Assembly (NCBI RefSeq): GCF_011044495.1
Contig: NZ_CP049143.1
Location: 5,270,001 to 5,334,000 of the forward strand
Origin: Roseimicrobium sp. ORNL1
Lineage (GTDB): Bacteria; Verrucomicrobiota; Verrucomicrobiia; Verrucomicrobiales; Verrucomicrobiaceae
DNA length: 64,000 bases
Direction of reading: 5' to 3'
Every line of letters starts with the position of its first letter. The stretch's first letter is position 1. This document shows, in pieces, positions 1-8,301 of this stretch. The notes beneath the pieces were generated by a model that was not told where the DNA came from, did not search any database, and worked only from the letters and a program-made list of their open reading frames with translations. Position numbers and translations under genes: made by a program.

Positions 1-2
1 AT

Positions 3-191
3 CCCATTTACCTGAGTTCGCCGGACATCTACGCCGTGCTCGGGGGCTGGCATTTTCCGATGTCGGATGATGACTGGCTCGACCTGATGGATGAACAATT
101 GATGGTCTTCACCCTCCGCGATTCCGAGCCGTGGGTCGAGGCCTGGCGCACCGGGGCTGGTGAGTTCAAAGTCTTCCAGCGTATCACCTGA
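3..191 (+). CDS. C-terminal end of a truncated hypothetical protein
   Basis: An open frame enters from the left edge and ends at a TGA at 189-191, giving 62 residues with no start in view. The peptide is acidic and aromatic (for example HFPMSDDDWLDLMDE and EPWVEAWRTG), which looks like real coding sequence. I do not recognise the family. The next gene probably starts 34 bases after this stop on the same strand, so the two may be co-transcribed. Confidence 0.45.
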   Translation, partial: PIYLSSPDIYAVLGGWHFPMSDDDWLDLMDEQLMVFTLRDSEPWVEAWRTGAGEFKVFQRIT

Positions 192-225
192 GGATCACTC
201 CCCACTCAGGGAGTGGACAAGACAA

Positions 226-594
226 ATGACCGACTGGAATCCCAAAGAGGTGGCGAAATTTTTCGCCACGGCGCCGGAAATGCCTTATGAAGAGGACGCG
301 GAATTCCGCTTTCAATTTCAAGTGAGGGAAGCTCATGCGGAGTTACGTGTGTCTCCGTTCAATGAACTGGTCTTGGTGACGCTCTGGATAACGAAGCCAG
401 AAGAGTGTCTGGCTCATTGGGCATTCGACTGTGTCCGAATCCGCATATGCGAGGATGAGGATGAGGATGAAGACTATCTCGCCATGGAATCCACCACAGA
501 ACGCCGTCCCGGTGCACTACAAAACTCGTTTGCGATTGCAAAGCGCGACGACATCTATAGTATTCACGCTGGCTCCATGCGCACTCCGGCATGA
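226..594 (+). CDS. small acidic hypothetical protein
   Basis: The product is 122 aa if it starts at ATG 226. An in-frame GTG at 160 would add 22 residues but would overlap the upstream stop by 32 bases, so 226 is preferred; AGGGAG at 208-213 could serve as its ribosome site. There is no signal peptide or membrane segment. An alternating Glu-Asp run near residue 77 is encoded by a GAGGAT hexamer repeat at about 451-470. I do not recognise the family. Size, acidity and tandem placement after another small gene resemble immunity-type proteins, but that is only a resemblance. The local sequence looks less GC-rich than its neighbours. Confidence 0.5.
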   Translation: MTDWNPKEVAKFFATAPEMPYEEDAEFRFQFQVREAHAELRVSPFNELVLVTLWITKPEECLAHWAFDCVRIRICEDEDEDEDYLAMESTTERRPGALQNSFAIAKRDDIYSIHAGSMRTPA

Positions 595-636
595 GTCGTA
601 AATCAGCGCCTCGGGGGCTCTTTAGCAAGCCAAGCC

Positions 637-3213
637 TCACTCCCGCACATTCCGCGTCGCATTGAACAAGCTCTGCACCACGGCGAGCAACTCCATTGCA
701 TCGGCCGGCTTCGCGAGGTGGATCTGGAAGCCCTCGGAAATGGAGCGGATACGATCCTCCGTTCTCGTGTAGGCACTCAGGGCAATGGCCGGCACGCGGC
801 CTCCAAGCTCGGCAGGCAACGCACGCACGGAGCGGATCAAGGAGTAGCCATCTGCTCCGGGCATGCCGATATCACTAATCAGAATGTCTGGCGAAATCCG
901 CTTCAGTTCTTCGATGGCTTCCTGCGCAGAACCCGCGTTACGCACCTGCGCGCCGGCTTTGGCAAGCAACTTGGCGATAAGGAATCGGGCATCCTCCTCA
1001 TCATCCACCACAAGGATGGAAATCCCATCCAGACGTGGTGGTGCAGCCGTGCTGCGTTCGCCATTCACCGCATCCGGATGGCGGCGTGAACTGTCGTCAG
1101 GCTCCACCAGGAGAGGCGCGAGTGGCAGGCAGACGACAAACGTCGATCCCCTGCCGCTGCCCGGGCTCTTCACTCTCACCGAGCCGCCGTGGAGTTCGGT
1201 GAGATGCTTCACAATGGCCAGGCCCAGTCCCAGGCCGCCGTGTCTGCGTGTCGTCGAGGCATCCGCCTGGCGGAAACGCTCAAAGACATAAGGCAGGAAG
1301 TCCGCGTCGATGCCGCTTCCTGAGTCGTTCACCGTGACTTCCAGGTGCGAGTTCACCCTCTCCAGCAGGATTTGCACCCGCCCTTCACGCGGGGTGAACT
1401 TGATGGCATTGCTCAGGAGATTCCAGAAGACCTGCTGCAATCGTGAGGGATCTCCAGAAATAGGCCGGGCAAGCGGATCCAGGATAGCCTGCAGGCGAAT
1501 GTTCTTGGCATCAGCCGCTGGTTTCACTGTTTCCAGAGCTGCCTCGATCACGGATGCCACCTGCACCCGTTGCACATCGAGCCTCACCTTGCCGGACAGA
1601 ATGCGGCTCATGTCCAGGAGGTCCTCGATGATCTTTGTCTGCGCCTGGGCATTGCGGTCGATGACTTCCAGCCCCTGCTCCAGTTCGCCCTCTTCACATA
1701 CCTCGGAGCGGAGCATCTGCGTCCACCCCAGGATGGACTGCAGCGGTGTCCTCAACTCATGGGAGAGTGTGGCAAGAAACTCGTCCTTCATGCGACTCTG
1801 CCGCTCGGCCTCTGCCGCGGAAGCCAGCGCTTCTTCGGAGGCCTTGCGCTGCTCCGTGATATCACGGGCCGTTGCCGTGAGTCGATTGACCTTGTCATCC
1901 ACATCTCGCAATGGCGTGATGATCACATCCCACCATTTGGCAACGCCCTTAGCGGTAGGACAGGGCCCGTTGAACCTTGTGGCGGCTCCCGACGCCGCCC
2001 GGGATACGGCCTGCACCACATTGTTCCGCATGTCTTCGCCCCACAGCTCAGGCCACGGTTTGCCCTTTACCTGGTCGAAGGACTCAAGGTCAAAGGCTGC
2101 GACACCGGGAAGATTCATGGAAAGCAGACAGCCATCCAAATCCAGCACCACGATGCAGTCCGCACTGCTGTTCAGCACGCTGGTGCTCAGCGCTTCGCTT
2201 TCACGCAGGGCTCGTTCCATCAACCGTTGCTGTTCCAGTTCACGCTCCAGCGCCTCATAGAGACGGGCGTTCTCGATCGCCACGCCCGCCTGAGCGGCCA
2301 GCGCCAGCACGGCAGTCTCGGCGTCTTCCTCAAAGATGCCGGGCTCCGGATGCCCAAAAAAGAGCCCTCCAATCACCTCGCCAGTGCGGGAGGATACTGG
2401 CACCGCCAGATAGCTGCGGACAGGCAGATGTCCCTTGGGCATGCCATAGTGCGGTGGCAGTTGGCCGTAGCGGGGATCCTTCGTCACGTCTGCCAGGCGA
2501 ACGACGCCAGTGCCATGGAACGTGGGCGCAAAAATGGGCGTGTTTCTGGGAATGCCAAACCTCGCAAACGCCTCGCGGGGCGCGCCGGAAAGCGTGTAAA
2601 GGGTGAACGCGTCACCTTGCTCGTTGTGCGTCGTGTAAAAAAAAGCGCCGAACGCCGCTCCACTCAATTCCCGTCCCGCATCGGTAATTGCCTGCACCAA
2701 AACGGGCAGATCGCGTTCCGCTGCGAGCGAGGCACCCACCTGGTTGATTGTCTCAAGTTTCACTCTTTGCCGGTGGGCCACCTCCTCCGCGCGCTTTCTT
2801 TGCGTGATGTCGCGGGCAATCTTGGATGCGCCGACGATCTCTCCCTGCGCGTTCACGATGGGCGAGATGGTGAGGGACACAAAGACCTCTCCCCCGTCCT
2901 TCCGACGGCGCACCGTATCAAAATGTTCGACCCGTTCGCCCGCCCGAATCTTCGCCAGGATTTGTTTTTCCTCATCCTGCCTGTCGGCTGGAATGACCAA
3001 CGTGATGGATTGCCCCACGGCCTCCGCAGCGCTGTAGCCGAAGATCTTCTCGGCAGCGGGGTTCCAACTCATGATGATGCCCGAGAGATTCTTGCTGACG
3101 ATGGCGTCGTCCGAAGAGCCAACGATGGCGGACAGCCACAACTCAGGAGAGATGGCACCTGCTTGCGTAGGCAGGCTGGCGGGTTCGGCATCCGTCTTTC
3201 GAGGCATTTTCAC
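637..3213 (-). CDS. soluble hybrid sensor histidine kinase (PAS-GAF-PAS-HisKA-HATPase-REC)
   Basis: The 858-aa protein has no membrane segment, so it probably senses a cytoplasmic signal. Domain order: PAS with PAC (about 25-140), GAF (155-320), a second PAS (340-455), HisKA with the phospho-acceptor H485 in SHELRTP, HATPase_c (590-700; N-box N602, DSGSGID at 630, GLGLGLA at 660-666) and a C-terminal receiver (730-850; acidic DDEE at 737-740, phospho-acceptor D781, K835). All catalytic residues are present. The start is GTG 3213 or ATG 3207, and neither has a convincing ribosome site. No separate response regulator lies next to it, so phosphate probably goes to the internal receiver and then to a distant phosphotransfer protein. 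The ligand is unknown. Confidence 0.93.
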   Translation of the reverse strand: MKMPRKTDAEPASLPTQAGAISPELWLSAIVGSSDDAIVSKNLSGIIMSWNPAAEKIFGYSAAEAVGQSITLVIPADRQDEEKQILAKIRAGERVEHFDTVRRRKDGGEVFVSLTISPIVNAQGEIVGASKIARDITQRKRAEEVAHRQRVKLETINQVGASLAAERDLPVLVQAITDAGRELSGAAFGAFFYTTHNEQGDAFTLYTLSGAPREAFARFGIPRNTPIFAPTFHGTGVVRLADVTKDPRYGQLPPHYGMPKGHLPVRSYLAVPVSSRTGEVIGGLFFGHPEPGIFEEDAETAVLALAAQAGVAIENARLYEALERELEQQRLMERALRESEALSTSVLNSSADCIVVLDLDGCLLSMNLPGVAAFDLESFDQVKGKPWPELWGEDMRNNVVQAVSRAASGAATRFNGPCPTAKGVAKWWDVIITPLRDVDDKVNRLTATARDITEQRKASEEALASAAEAERQSRMKDEFLATLSHELRTPLQSILGWTQMLRSEVCEEGELEQGLEVIDRNAQAQTKIIEDLLDMSRILSGKVRLDVQRVQVASVIEAALETVKPAADAKNIRLQAILDPLARPISGDPSRLQQVFWNLLSNAIKFTPREGRVQILLERVNSHLEVTVNDSGSGIDADFLPYVFERFRQADASTTRRHGGLGLGLAIVKHLTELHGGSVRVKSPGSGRGSTFVVCLPLAPLLVEPDDSSRRHPDAVNGERSTAAPPRLDGISILVVDDEEDARFLIAKLLAKAGAQVRNAGSAQEAIEELKRISPDILISDIGMPGADGYSLIRSVRALPAELGGRVPAIALSAYTRTEDRIRSISEGFQIHLAKPADAMELLAVVQSLFNATRNVRE

Positions 3214-3393
3214 TTATACAGTCGGGGGAGGAAGGTGCCAACGGCAACAGGCACAGAGGGTGGTTCGCACCTCAGCATCGCGATGGATGTCCGGCAATTT
3301 GTTCAACATCAGCAGCAACCACCCTGCATCGGAGCCGTCCACTAGGAGAACATAAGCAAAGTGCTGATTCAGTCGTGGGGGGCAGGATGGACG

Positions 3394-4668
3394 TCACTTC
3401 ACATCGAGGCACACGACCTCTCCGGCGTTGTTTTTGCACAGGAGCCTGCCGTGACTCAACACGGGGAGGACATAGGTCTTCGCGGGCAGCACCTGCACAC
3501 GACTCAGCACTTCCAGCTTGTCAGCCAGTGGCCGGGCCAGCACCAGTTCGCCGACGCTGGTGAGGATGACGAGATGCCCATCACTCAAGATGGCGGTACC
3601 CTTGTCAATCTCGCCAGATACCCACGCAGTTTCACCGCTCTTCATGTCGAGGCAGCGGAGTTCTTTTACGCCTCGCTTTTGGTCATTGAAGACAATGAGC
3701 TTCCCCTCCCAAGGGACCCCCGAATTGAAGAGCAAGCCCAAGTCGCGATCATTCCACTGCGGGGTGAGCTTTCCGCCAGCGAACTTCAGGAGTGAGCTCC
3801 CATCCGAGCCCGTATGTGAGATGAAAATTACGTCATCATTCACATGCGGGGTGGCGCAGTTGCAGAAATCCCTCGTCACGGTCTCATACCTGGCGAGTTC
3901 CTCTCCATCCTCGGGTTTCAACAGTCGAAAGCTGTCCCCCTTGAACAAAGCAAGCACGGTGGCGCCGCTCATCTGCACCAGTGCAGGTGACGCATAACCG
4001 GCCTCGCCACTTCCCTTTCCCCAGATCAGGTTGCCTGTTTTCGCCTCCACACACACGGTGGACTGCTCATCGCCTCCGGCATCCAGATAAACGCGATCTC
4101 CCTGCACCAGCACACTGCTGGCATAGCCGTAGACAGGACGCTTGCCGTTGTAGTCCGCGAGCATGTGCTTGTGCCAGATCACTTTTCCTGTCGCAGCCTC
4201 CAGACACCAGACATCTCCTTCCCTGCTGACCATGTACAGGCGGTCATCCGCAACGGTTGGCGTGGACGCAGGGCCAAACGGCACCACGGGCATCTCATGC
4301 GCCGCTGTCTTGCAGGGATAACGATACCTCCAGAGTTCCTTTCCAGAATTCAGGTCGCGGCACACGATGCTGTCTTCATCTGCGCCGTTGTTGCCTGCGG
4401 TATACGCACGGTCTCCCACCACGGCGAAGGAGGCGAGTCCACGGCCGACGCTAGCCTTCCACAACACCGGAGGTCCATCCGCAGGCCAGTCCTTTTTCCA
4501 ACCGGCTTCCGGCGTGGTGTTGTTGTGCAGGGGACCATGGAGGTGCGGCCAGTCGGAGATGCCCGGTACTGCAGCAGCCTTCTCCGCCCAGAGGGAGAGA
4601 GTCATGGCCTGCACTGTAAGTGCCCCCAAGGCGAACTGTCGGAAGATGGTCATCCAGCGAGTCATCAT
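3394..4668 (-). CDS. secreted PQQ-like beta-propeller protein
   Basis: The 424-aa product starts with a signal peptide (hydrophobic stretch about 10-28, cleavage near LWAEKAAA). The rest is repeated blades with the typical pattern of Asp-rich turn followed by GKxxW, for example CRDLNSGKELWRY, CLEAATGKVIWHK and CVEAKTGNLIWGK. This is the PQQ-like propeller fold shared by BamB and many PVC-phylum secreted proteins. No quinoprotein active site is apparent, so a binding or scaffold role is more likely than a dehydrogenase. It is transcribed away from the operon starting at 4777, leaving a 108-bp divergent promoter region. Confidence 0.85.
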   Translation of the reverse strand: MMTRWMTIFRQFALGALTVQAMTLSLWAEKAAAVPGISDWPHLHGPLHNNTTPEAGWKKDWPADGPPVLWKASVGRGLASFAVVGDRAYTAGNNGADEDSIVCRDLNSGKELWRYRYPCKTAAHEMPVVPFGPASTPTVADDRLYMVSREGDVWCLEAATGKVIWHKHMLADYNGKRPVYGYASSVLVQGDRVYLDAGGDEQSTVCVEAKTGNLIWGKGSGEAGYASPALVQMSGATVLALFKGDSFRLLKPEDGEELARYETVTRDFCNCATPHVNDDVIFISHTGSDGSSLLKFAGGKLTPQWNDRDLGLLFNSGVPWEGKLIVFNDQKRGVKELRCLDMKSGETAWVSGEIDKGTAILSDGHLVILTSVGELVLARPLADKLEVLSRVQVLPAKTYVLPVLSHGRLLCKNNAGEVVCLDVK

Positions 4669-4776
4669 GCACTCAAGGATACAGCGTGAGTCCCCTTAAA
4701 AAAGCACGGATCAAAAATCCTGCGTGGGTTTCGGAAGACACTGTCGTGATTCCCATGAAACCACATCCTTCCTTCG

Positions 4777-5823
4777 ATGAATCTTCCATTCCTTTCCTCC
4801 TTCGTGGTCGCTGCTCTTCTTGGTCTGTCGGGTGGCATCATGGCCCAGACGCCCGGAGTGACACATCTTACTTCCCCGGTGCGCCCTCCCGGCAACTGGG
4901 CAAACGCGCCTTCTGAAGAGGATGTGCAGGAACTCGGAACCTTGATCAACCTCGGTCGGCGCACGATGGGAATAGCCGTAGAAAACCTGGAACAACTGTA
5001 CTTCGAGAAATACGCCAAAACTGGTCTGGTGGATTTCCAAATGCCCAAGCTCCTCTATGGCCCCGGCGCCAGGGAAGCAATGATCGACGGTGACCTGAAG
5101 CTCAGCTTGTACAACATGCGAGCCGTGGACGCCGTGGCATTGGTCGCAGCCGCCGCGGGCTGCAGGCTGGAACCCATTCCAGCACCGCCGGAGTCTCCCG
5201 AGGACAAAAAGAAACCACTACGGGTCGTGGGCTACCATGTCACCCTGGCCATGAACTCCAACCCCGCGCTGATGCCTGAAATCAAGCCCGTGGTGCAGGA
5301 CATGCCCCCTCGTTCCCTGACCAACATCACGACACTGCGCCCCCCTCTGGTCAGAGTCGTGGAGCCGTTGGTAGACACCTTCGTGTACTCGAACATCGAA
5401 GCAGCACCCAGTCCCGGTTTGCCTGGAAACTTCAATGATGTTCCGCTTCCAGTGCCCCCGGCCGCAGACCCTGCCATGGCCACCCCAATGCTACCCGGCA
5501 TGACTTCCGCTCCATCGCCACTTCCATCACTCCCCACGAGACCGTTCGTGCGCATCTATCCGGTGGGTTTTTTCATCAAGGGCAATGAAAACAACGAGCA
5601 GTACGCGGAAAAGCACCTGTCCCTGGAGCAGCTTGTGAAGAACGCGCTCGAACAAGCGAAGCTGGATGACAAAGAGGAGCCGGTCCTGTCCCTGCACTCC
5701 GCGACCAAGATCCTCATCGTGCGCGCCAGTGCCGCCCAGCATGAACTCATCCAGCAGATCATTACCTCGCTAAAGGAAAATGATCAGGCGAGCGCCCAAG
5801 GAACGGCTGCGCCGCCACGTTGA
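4777..5823 (+). CDS. secreted protein with secretin-N-like regions, first gene of sigma operon
   Basis: The 348-aa product has a signal peptide (about 1-23, MAQ junction). Residues about 95-150 (DLKLSLYNMRAVDAVALVAAAAGC) resemble the short secretin/TonB N-terminal domain, and about 290-335 (LSLHSATKILIVRASAAQHELIQQII) resembles a secretin N1/N2-type ring segment. There is no secretin barrel domain, and the middle is Pro-rich linker. The next gene, an ECF sigma factor, starts inside the last 44 bases of this one, so the two are translationally coupled. A role as envelope sensor or envelope partner of the sigma factor is an inference. The family is not firmly recognised. Confidence 0.7.
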   Translation: MNLPFLSSFVVAALLGLSGGIMAQTPGVTHLTSPVRPPGNWANAPSEEDVQELGTLINLGRRTMGIAVENLEQLYFEKYAKTGLVDFQMPKLLYGPGAREAMIDGDLKLSLYNMRAVDAVALVAAAAGCRLEPIPAPPESPEDKKKPLRVVGYHVTLAMNSNPALMPEIKPVVQDMPPRSLTNITTLRPPLVRVVEPLVDTFVYSNIEAAPSPGLPGNFNDVPLPVPPAADPAMATPMLPGMTSAPSPLPSLPTRPFVRIYPVGFFIKGNENNEQYAEKHLSLEQLVKNALEQAKLDDKEEPVLSLHSATKILIVRASAAQHELIQQIITSLKENDQASAQGTAAPPR

Positions 5824-6508
5824 TTGTCTGCATCATTCCGTGTCCATCCCATCCACCAGCATCGTCGAATCTTCATTCGCCGCTCTCATGGACCAAGTGG
5901 AGCCAGCTCTCCCGCATGAACTGCCGGCAACGGAAGAGTGTGCGTTCGCGCTGGCAGATGTCCCGCGACTGACGGCGGCGCTGAAACGCGGCGAGGAGGT
6001 CGCCTTCACCTGGCTGCATCGCGCATGGAACTCACGCATCAATCGCTACTGCTTTGCTCTTGCCGCAGGAGATGCCGCCTTCGCTTCAGAAATCTCCCAA
6101 GGTGTATGGCTGCGCATCGTTCGGCATATGCGTGTGCTCGCTGACGAGCAGGCTCTCTGGTGCTGGATTGCCTGCGCCGCGCGACACGCCGCATCCGATC
6201 TGCGCCGCAAAGGAGGACGCTACCAACGCGCGCTGGAACGATTCAAGGACTGGTGGTCTCCCTCGTCATCCGAATCCACGGCAGCCGATGACACCACCAG
6301 CCTGATGAACGCGATGGAAGCTGCCCTGGCCCAACTCACCGAAGAGGAAAAACTTCTCATCGAAGGCCGCTACTTCGCCACTGAATCCCTGGAGAGCATC
6401 GGAGCGCGCCTCTCCCTTTCCAGCCGTGCCGTGGAAGGCCGCCTCGCGCGGCTGCGCCAGCGGCTGAGGGAGGAAATCGCCAGGCAACTTCGCCAACAAG
6501 GAACATGA
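5780..6508 (+). CDS. ECF-type RNA polymerase sigma factor
   Basis: The 242-aa product has a sigma-70 region 2-like segment at about residues 70-130 (WNSRINRYCFALAAGD ... ISQGVWLRIVRHM) and a region 4-like C-terminus (about 175-235: LAQLTEEEKLLIEGRYF, then a helix-turn-helix with LSSRAVEGRLARLRQRL). AAAGGAAA just before ATG 5780 supports this start, although it overlaps the upstream gene by 44 bases. An in-frame ATG at 5888 would give a shorter protein closer to the usual ECF length but has no ribosome site. The stop overlaps the next start as ATGA. The target promoters cannot be read from the window. Confidence 0.85.
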   Translation: MIRRAPKERLRRHVDCLHHSVSIPSTSIVESSFAALMDQVEPALPHELPATEECAFALADVPRLTAALKRGEEVAFTWLHRAWNSRINRYCFALAAGDAAFASEISQGVWLRIVRHMRVLADEQALWCWIACAARHAASDLRRKGGRYQRALERFKDWWSPSSSESTAADDTTSLMNAMEAALAQLTEEEKLLIEGRYFATESLESIGARLSLSSRAVEGRLARLRQRLREEIARQLRQQGT

Positions 6509-6894
6509 ACTCGAAACTAAAATCGATGCAACGTCTGCTCGATGACGTGGTGACTCCCGAGTCCGACTGCGGACATCTGGGACCGAATCGCGCCACCATT
6601 CTGGAAATGGTAAGCCATGAGCAAGGGCGACGGAGACGAACGCGGAGATGCCTCGGTGCCGCGGCCGGTGTGGGCTTTTGTGCCATGCTGGCGCTTCTCT
6701 TCATACGACCGTCTCCCCTGCCGCAAGAGACTTCCACCATGCTCTCAACGGTGCAAACAGCGCCATCCCCACCTCCACCCCTCACCATTCGCGAGGTGGA
6801 TGACAAGCAACTGCTGGAACTGCTGAAGGGCACGCCGGCCGCCCTGATGGAATGGCCGGACGGAAAGCGCACCTTGCTGGTGATGGGGCGGTAG
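6505..6894 (+). CDS. small single-pass membrane protein, possible anti-sigma factor
   Basis: The 129-aa product begins with an ATGA overlap on the sigma gene, which is strong evidence for a shared operon. It has a cytoplasmic N-terminus of about 45 residues ending in RRRRTRR, one membrane helix (about 49-67), and a periplasmic part with a Pro linker. Topology and position fit an anti-sigma factor, but no zinc-binding HxxxCxxC motif is present, so it is not a standard zinc anti-sigma protein. The C-terminus (LLELLKGTPAALMEWPDGKRTLLVMG) is a small unrecognised domain. The anti-sigma function is inferred from context only. Confidence 0.6.
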   Translation: MNSKLKSMQRLLDDVVTPESDCGHLGPNRATILEMVSHEQGRRRRTRRCLGAAAGVGFCAMLALLFIRPSPLPQETSTMLSTVQTAPSPPPPLTIREVDDKQLLELLKGTPAALMEWPDGKRTLLVMGR

Positions 6895-6950
6895 AATAGA
6901 TAAACAGATCGTTGCTGCAAAATGCCACGAGTACGGCGAAGTTCGCGGTC

Positions 6951-7430
6951 ATGGTTCCCCGCCTGATCGCCATCTACCTTTCGCCTGCCGCCACTGTCCT
7001 GCCCACATCCGTGGCGGAGGCAGAAGCAAAGGCGCATACCGGGCTGGTGGGTGATCGCTACTTCACCGGGAACGGCACATTCTCCAACGCCACTCCAAAA
7101 GGTCCGGGACGCGAACTCACCTTGATCGAAAGTGAGGCGCTCCAGGCAGTGGAAGCAGAGCACGGCATCCGCCTGAGCGCTGCACAGGCCCGACGAAATC
7201 TGGTGACGGAGGGAATCCGGCTCAACGACCTCGTGGGGGTGAAGTTCTTCATTGGCGGCGTGCTGCTGGAGGGCATCCGATTTTGCGATCCCTGCACGCA
7301 TCTCAATGTCGTGACCGGCATGCCTCTGCTGAAAGCTCTGGCCAATCGGGGCGGTCTCAGGGCGGCGATTCTGAACGATGGCATCCTGCAGGTAGGCGAT
7401 GAGATTGCCCTCACCGCCACTGCCGCATGA
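6951..7430 (+). CDS. MOSC domain-containing protein
   Basis: The product is 159 aa from ATG 6951; a TTG at 6912 could extend it by 13 residues that do not resemble the family. MOSC features are visible: HTGLVGDRYF near the N-terminus, ELTLIESEAL, ARRNLVTEGI, and FCDPCTHL, which carries the conserved cysteine expected to bind a molybdenum or sulfur group. MOSC domains occur in molybdenum cofactor sulfurases and YiiM-like enzymes; the substrate here is unknown. The 3' end overlaps the convergent transporter gene by 20 bases. Confidence 0.85.
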   Translation: MVPRLIAIYLSPAATVLPTSVAEAEAKAHTGLVGDRYFTGNGTFSNATPKGPGRELTLIESEALQAVEAEHGIRLSAAQARRNLVTEGIRLNDLVGVKFFIGGVLLEGIRFCDPCTHLNVVTGMPLLKALANRGGLRAAILNDGILQVGDEIALTATAA

Positions 7431-8232
7431 AAAGCTCCAGGCAGATCGCGAGGCCAATCAAGATGACCACGGTGCGCACCCAGACCGCAGGGATGCGCTG
7501 GGCCAGCAGGCTGCCAGACCAGTAGCCACCCACGGAGCCCGCCATGAGCCAGAGGGCCAGGTCCCACTGCACCCCGCCTTTGATGATGAAGTAGGTCACG
7601 GCGGAGACATTCATGAGCATGGCCAGCACCACCTTCATCGCATTCATCTGATTGATATCCCGCAGCCCCAGCACGCCGAGAGTGGCCAGCATCATGATGC
7701 CAATGCCCGCGCCAAAGTAGCCGCCGTACACCGCCACACCCGCGAGGATGAAAACACTCCAGAGGTGCAGCTTGGGCTCGGAGGGTGTTGCCGCTTCCCC
7801 CGGCAGGATGGCTGCCGACTGTCTGCGGCTCAGCCAGCGCTGGACCAGCCCGTTGCACATGAACAGAACTGTGGCTAGGAGCAACAGCCATGGCACGATG
7901 AAATCGAAGACTCGCGAGCCTGTCTGCACCAGAAGGATGCCACCGGTCAGCCCGCCCAGCAAGGCCACGGGCGCCAGCTTCCAGAGCCAGGCGCTCATCG
8001 GGCCGATGTGACGACGGAACGTCCACGCGCTCAACGGCATCCCGGGAAAGAGCGCCACGGTGCTGGTGATATTTGCCTGCAGGGTGTTCAGTCCGGCCCA
8101 GAGCAGGACGGGAAAGGTAACCATGGTGCCGCCCCCGGCCACGGCATTCATCATGCCAGCCACGAAACCCGCGCCTGCGACCACCAGAGACCTCTGCCAA
8201 TCCATCGTCCCGCGATACGTCGTATTTTTCAT
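7411..8232 (-). CDS. TauE/SafE family anion exporter
   Basis: The 273-aa protein is almost entirely membrane helices (about seven or eight). It shows the family hallmarks: a glycine-rich N-terminal repeat ([20 protein letters not shown]) and the second half-repeat ([17 protein letters not shown]). Members move sulfite, sulfoacetate or related organosulfur anions across the inner membrane. An organosulfur role would suit the sulfatases and cysteine genes elsewhere in the window, but the substrate is not shown by the sequence. It overlaps tail-to-tail with the MOSC gene and is divergent from pgi. Confidence 0.88.
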   Translation of the reverse strand: MKNTTYRGTMDWQRSLVVAGAGFVAGMMNAVAGGGTMVTFPVLLWAGLNTLQANITSTVALFPGMPLSAWTFRRHIGPMSAWLWKLAPVALLGGLTGGILLVQTGSRVFDFIVPWLLLLATVLFMCNGLVQRWLSRRQSAAILPGEAATPSEPKLHLWSVFILAGVAVYGGYFGAGIGIMMLATLGVLGLRDINQMNAMKVVLAMLMNVSAVTYFIIKGGVQWDLALWLMAGSVGGYWSGSLLAQRIPAVWVRTVVILIGLAICLELFMRQWR

Positions 8233-8301
8233 GCTCGCAATGCACAGGACGAATCATTCGCCGGTTGCACAGCCCCCTGTCCGTGGTACCTCCCCTTCAC
8301 C

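Noticed and set aside
1570-3345. 591-aa plus-strand open frame opposite the histidine kinase
   Set aside because: The minus-strand kinase has every domain motif in place. The plus frame has no recognisable domain and its composition mirrors antisense of GC-rich coding DNA.
8008-8301. 98-codon N-terminal extension of glucose-6-phosphate isomerase
   Set aside because: It overlaps the divergent TauE gene on the other strand and is not family-like. ATG 8302 gives the expected N-terminus.
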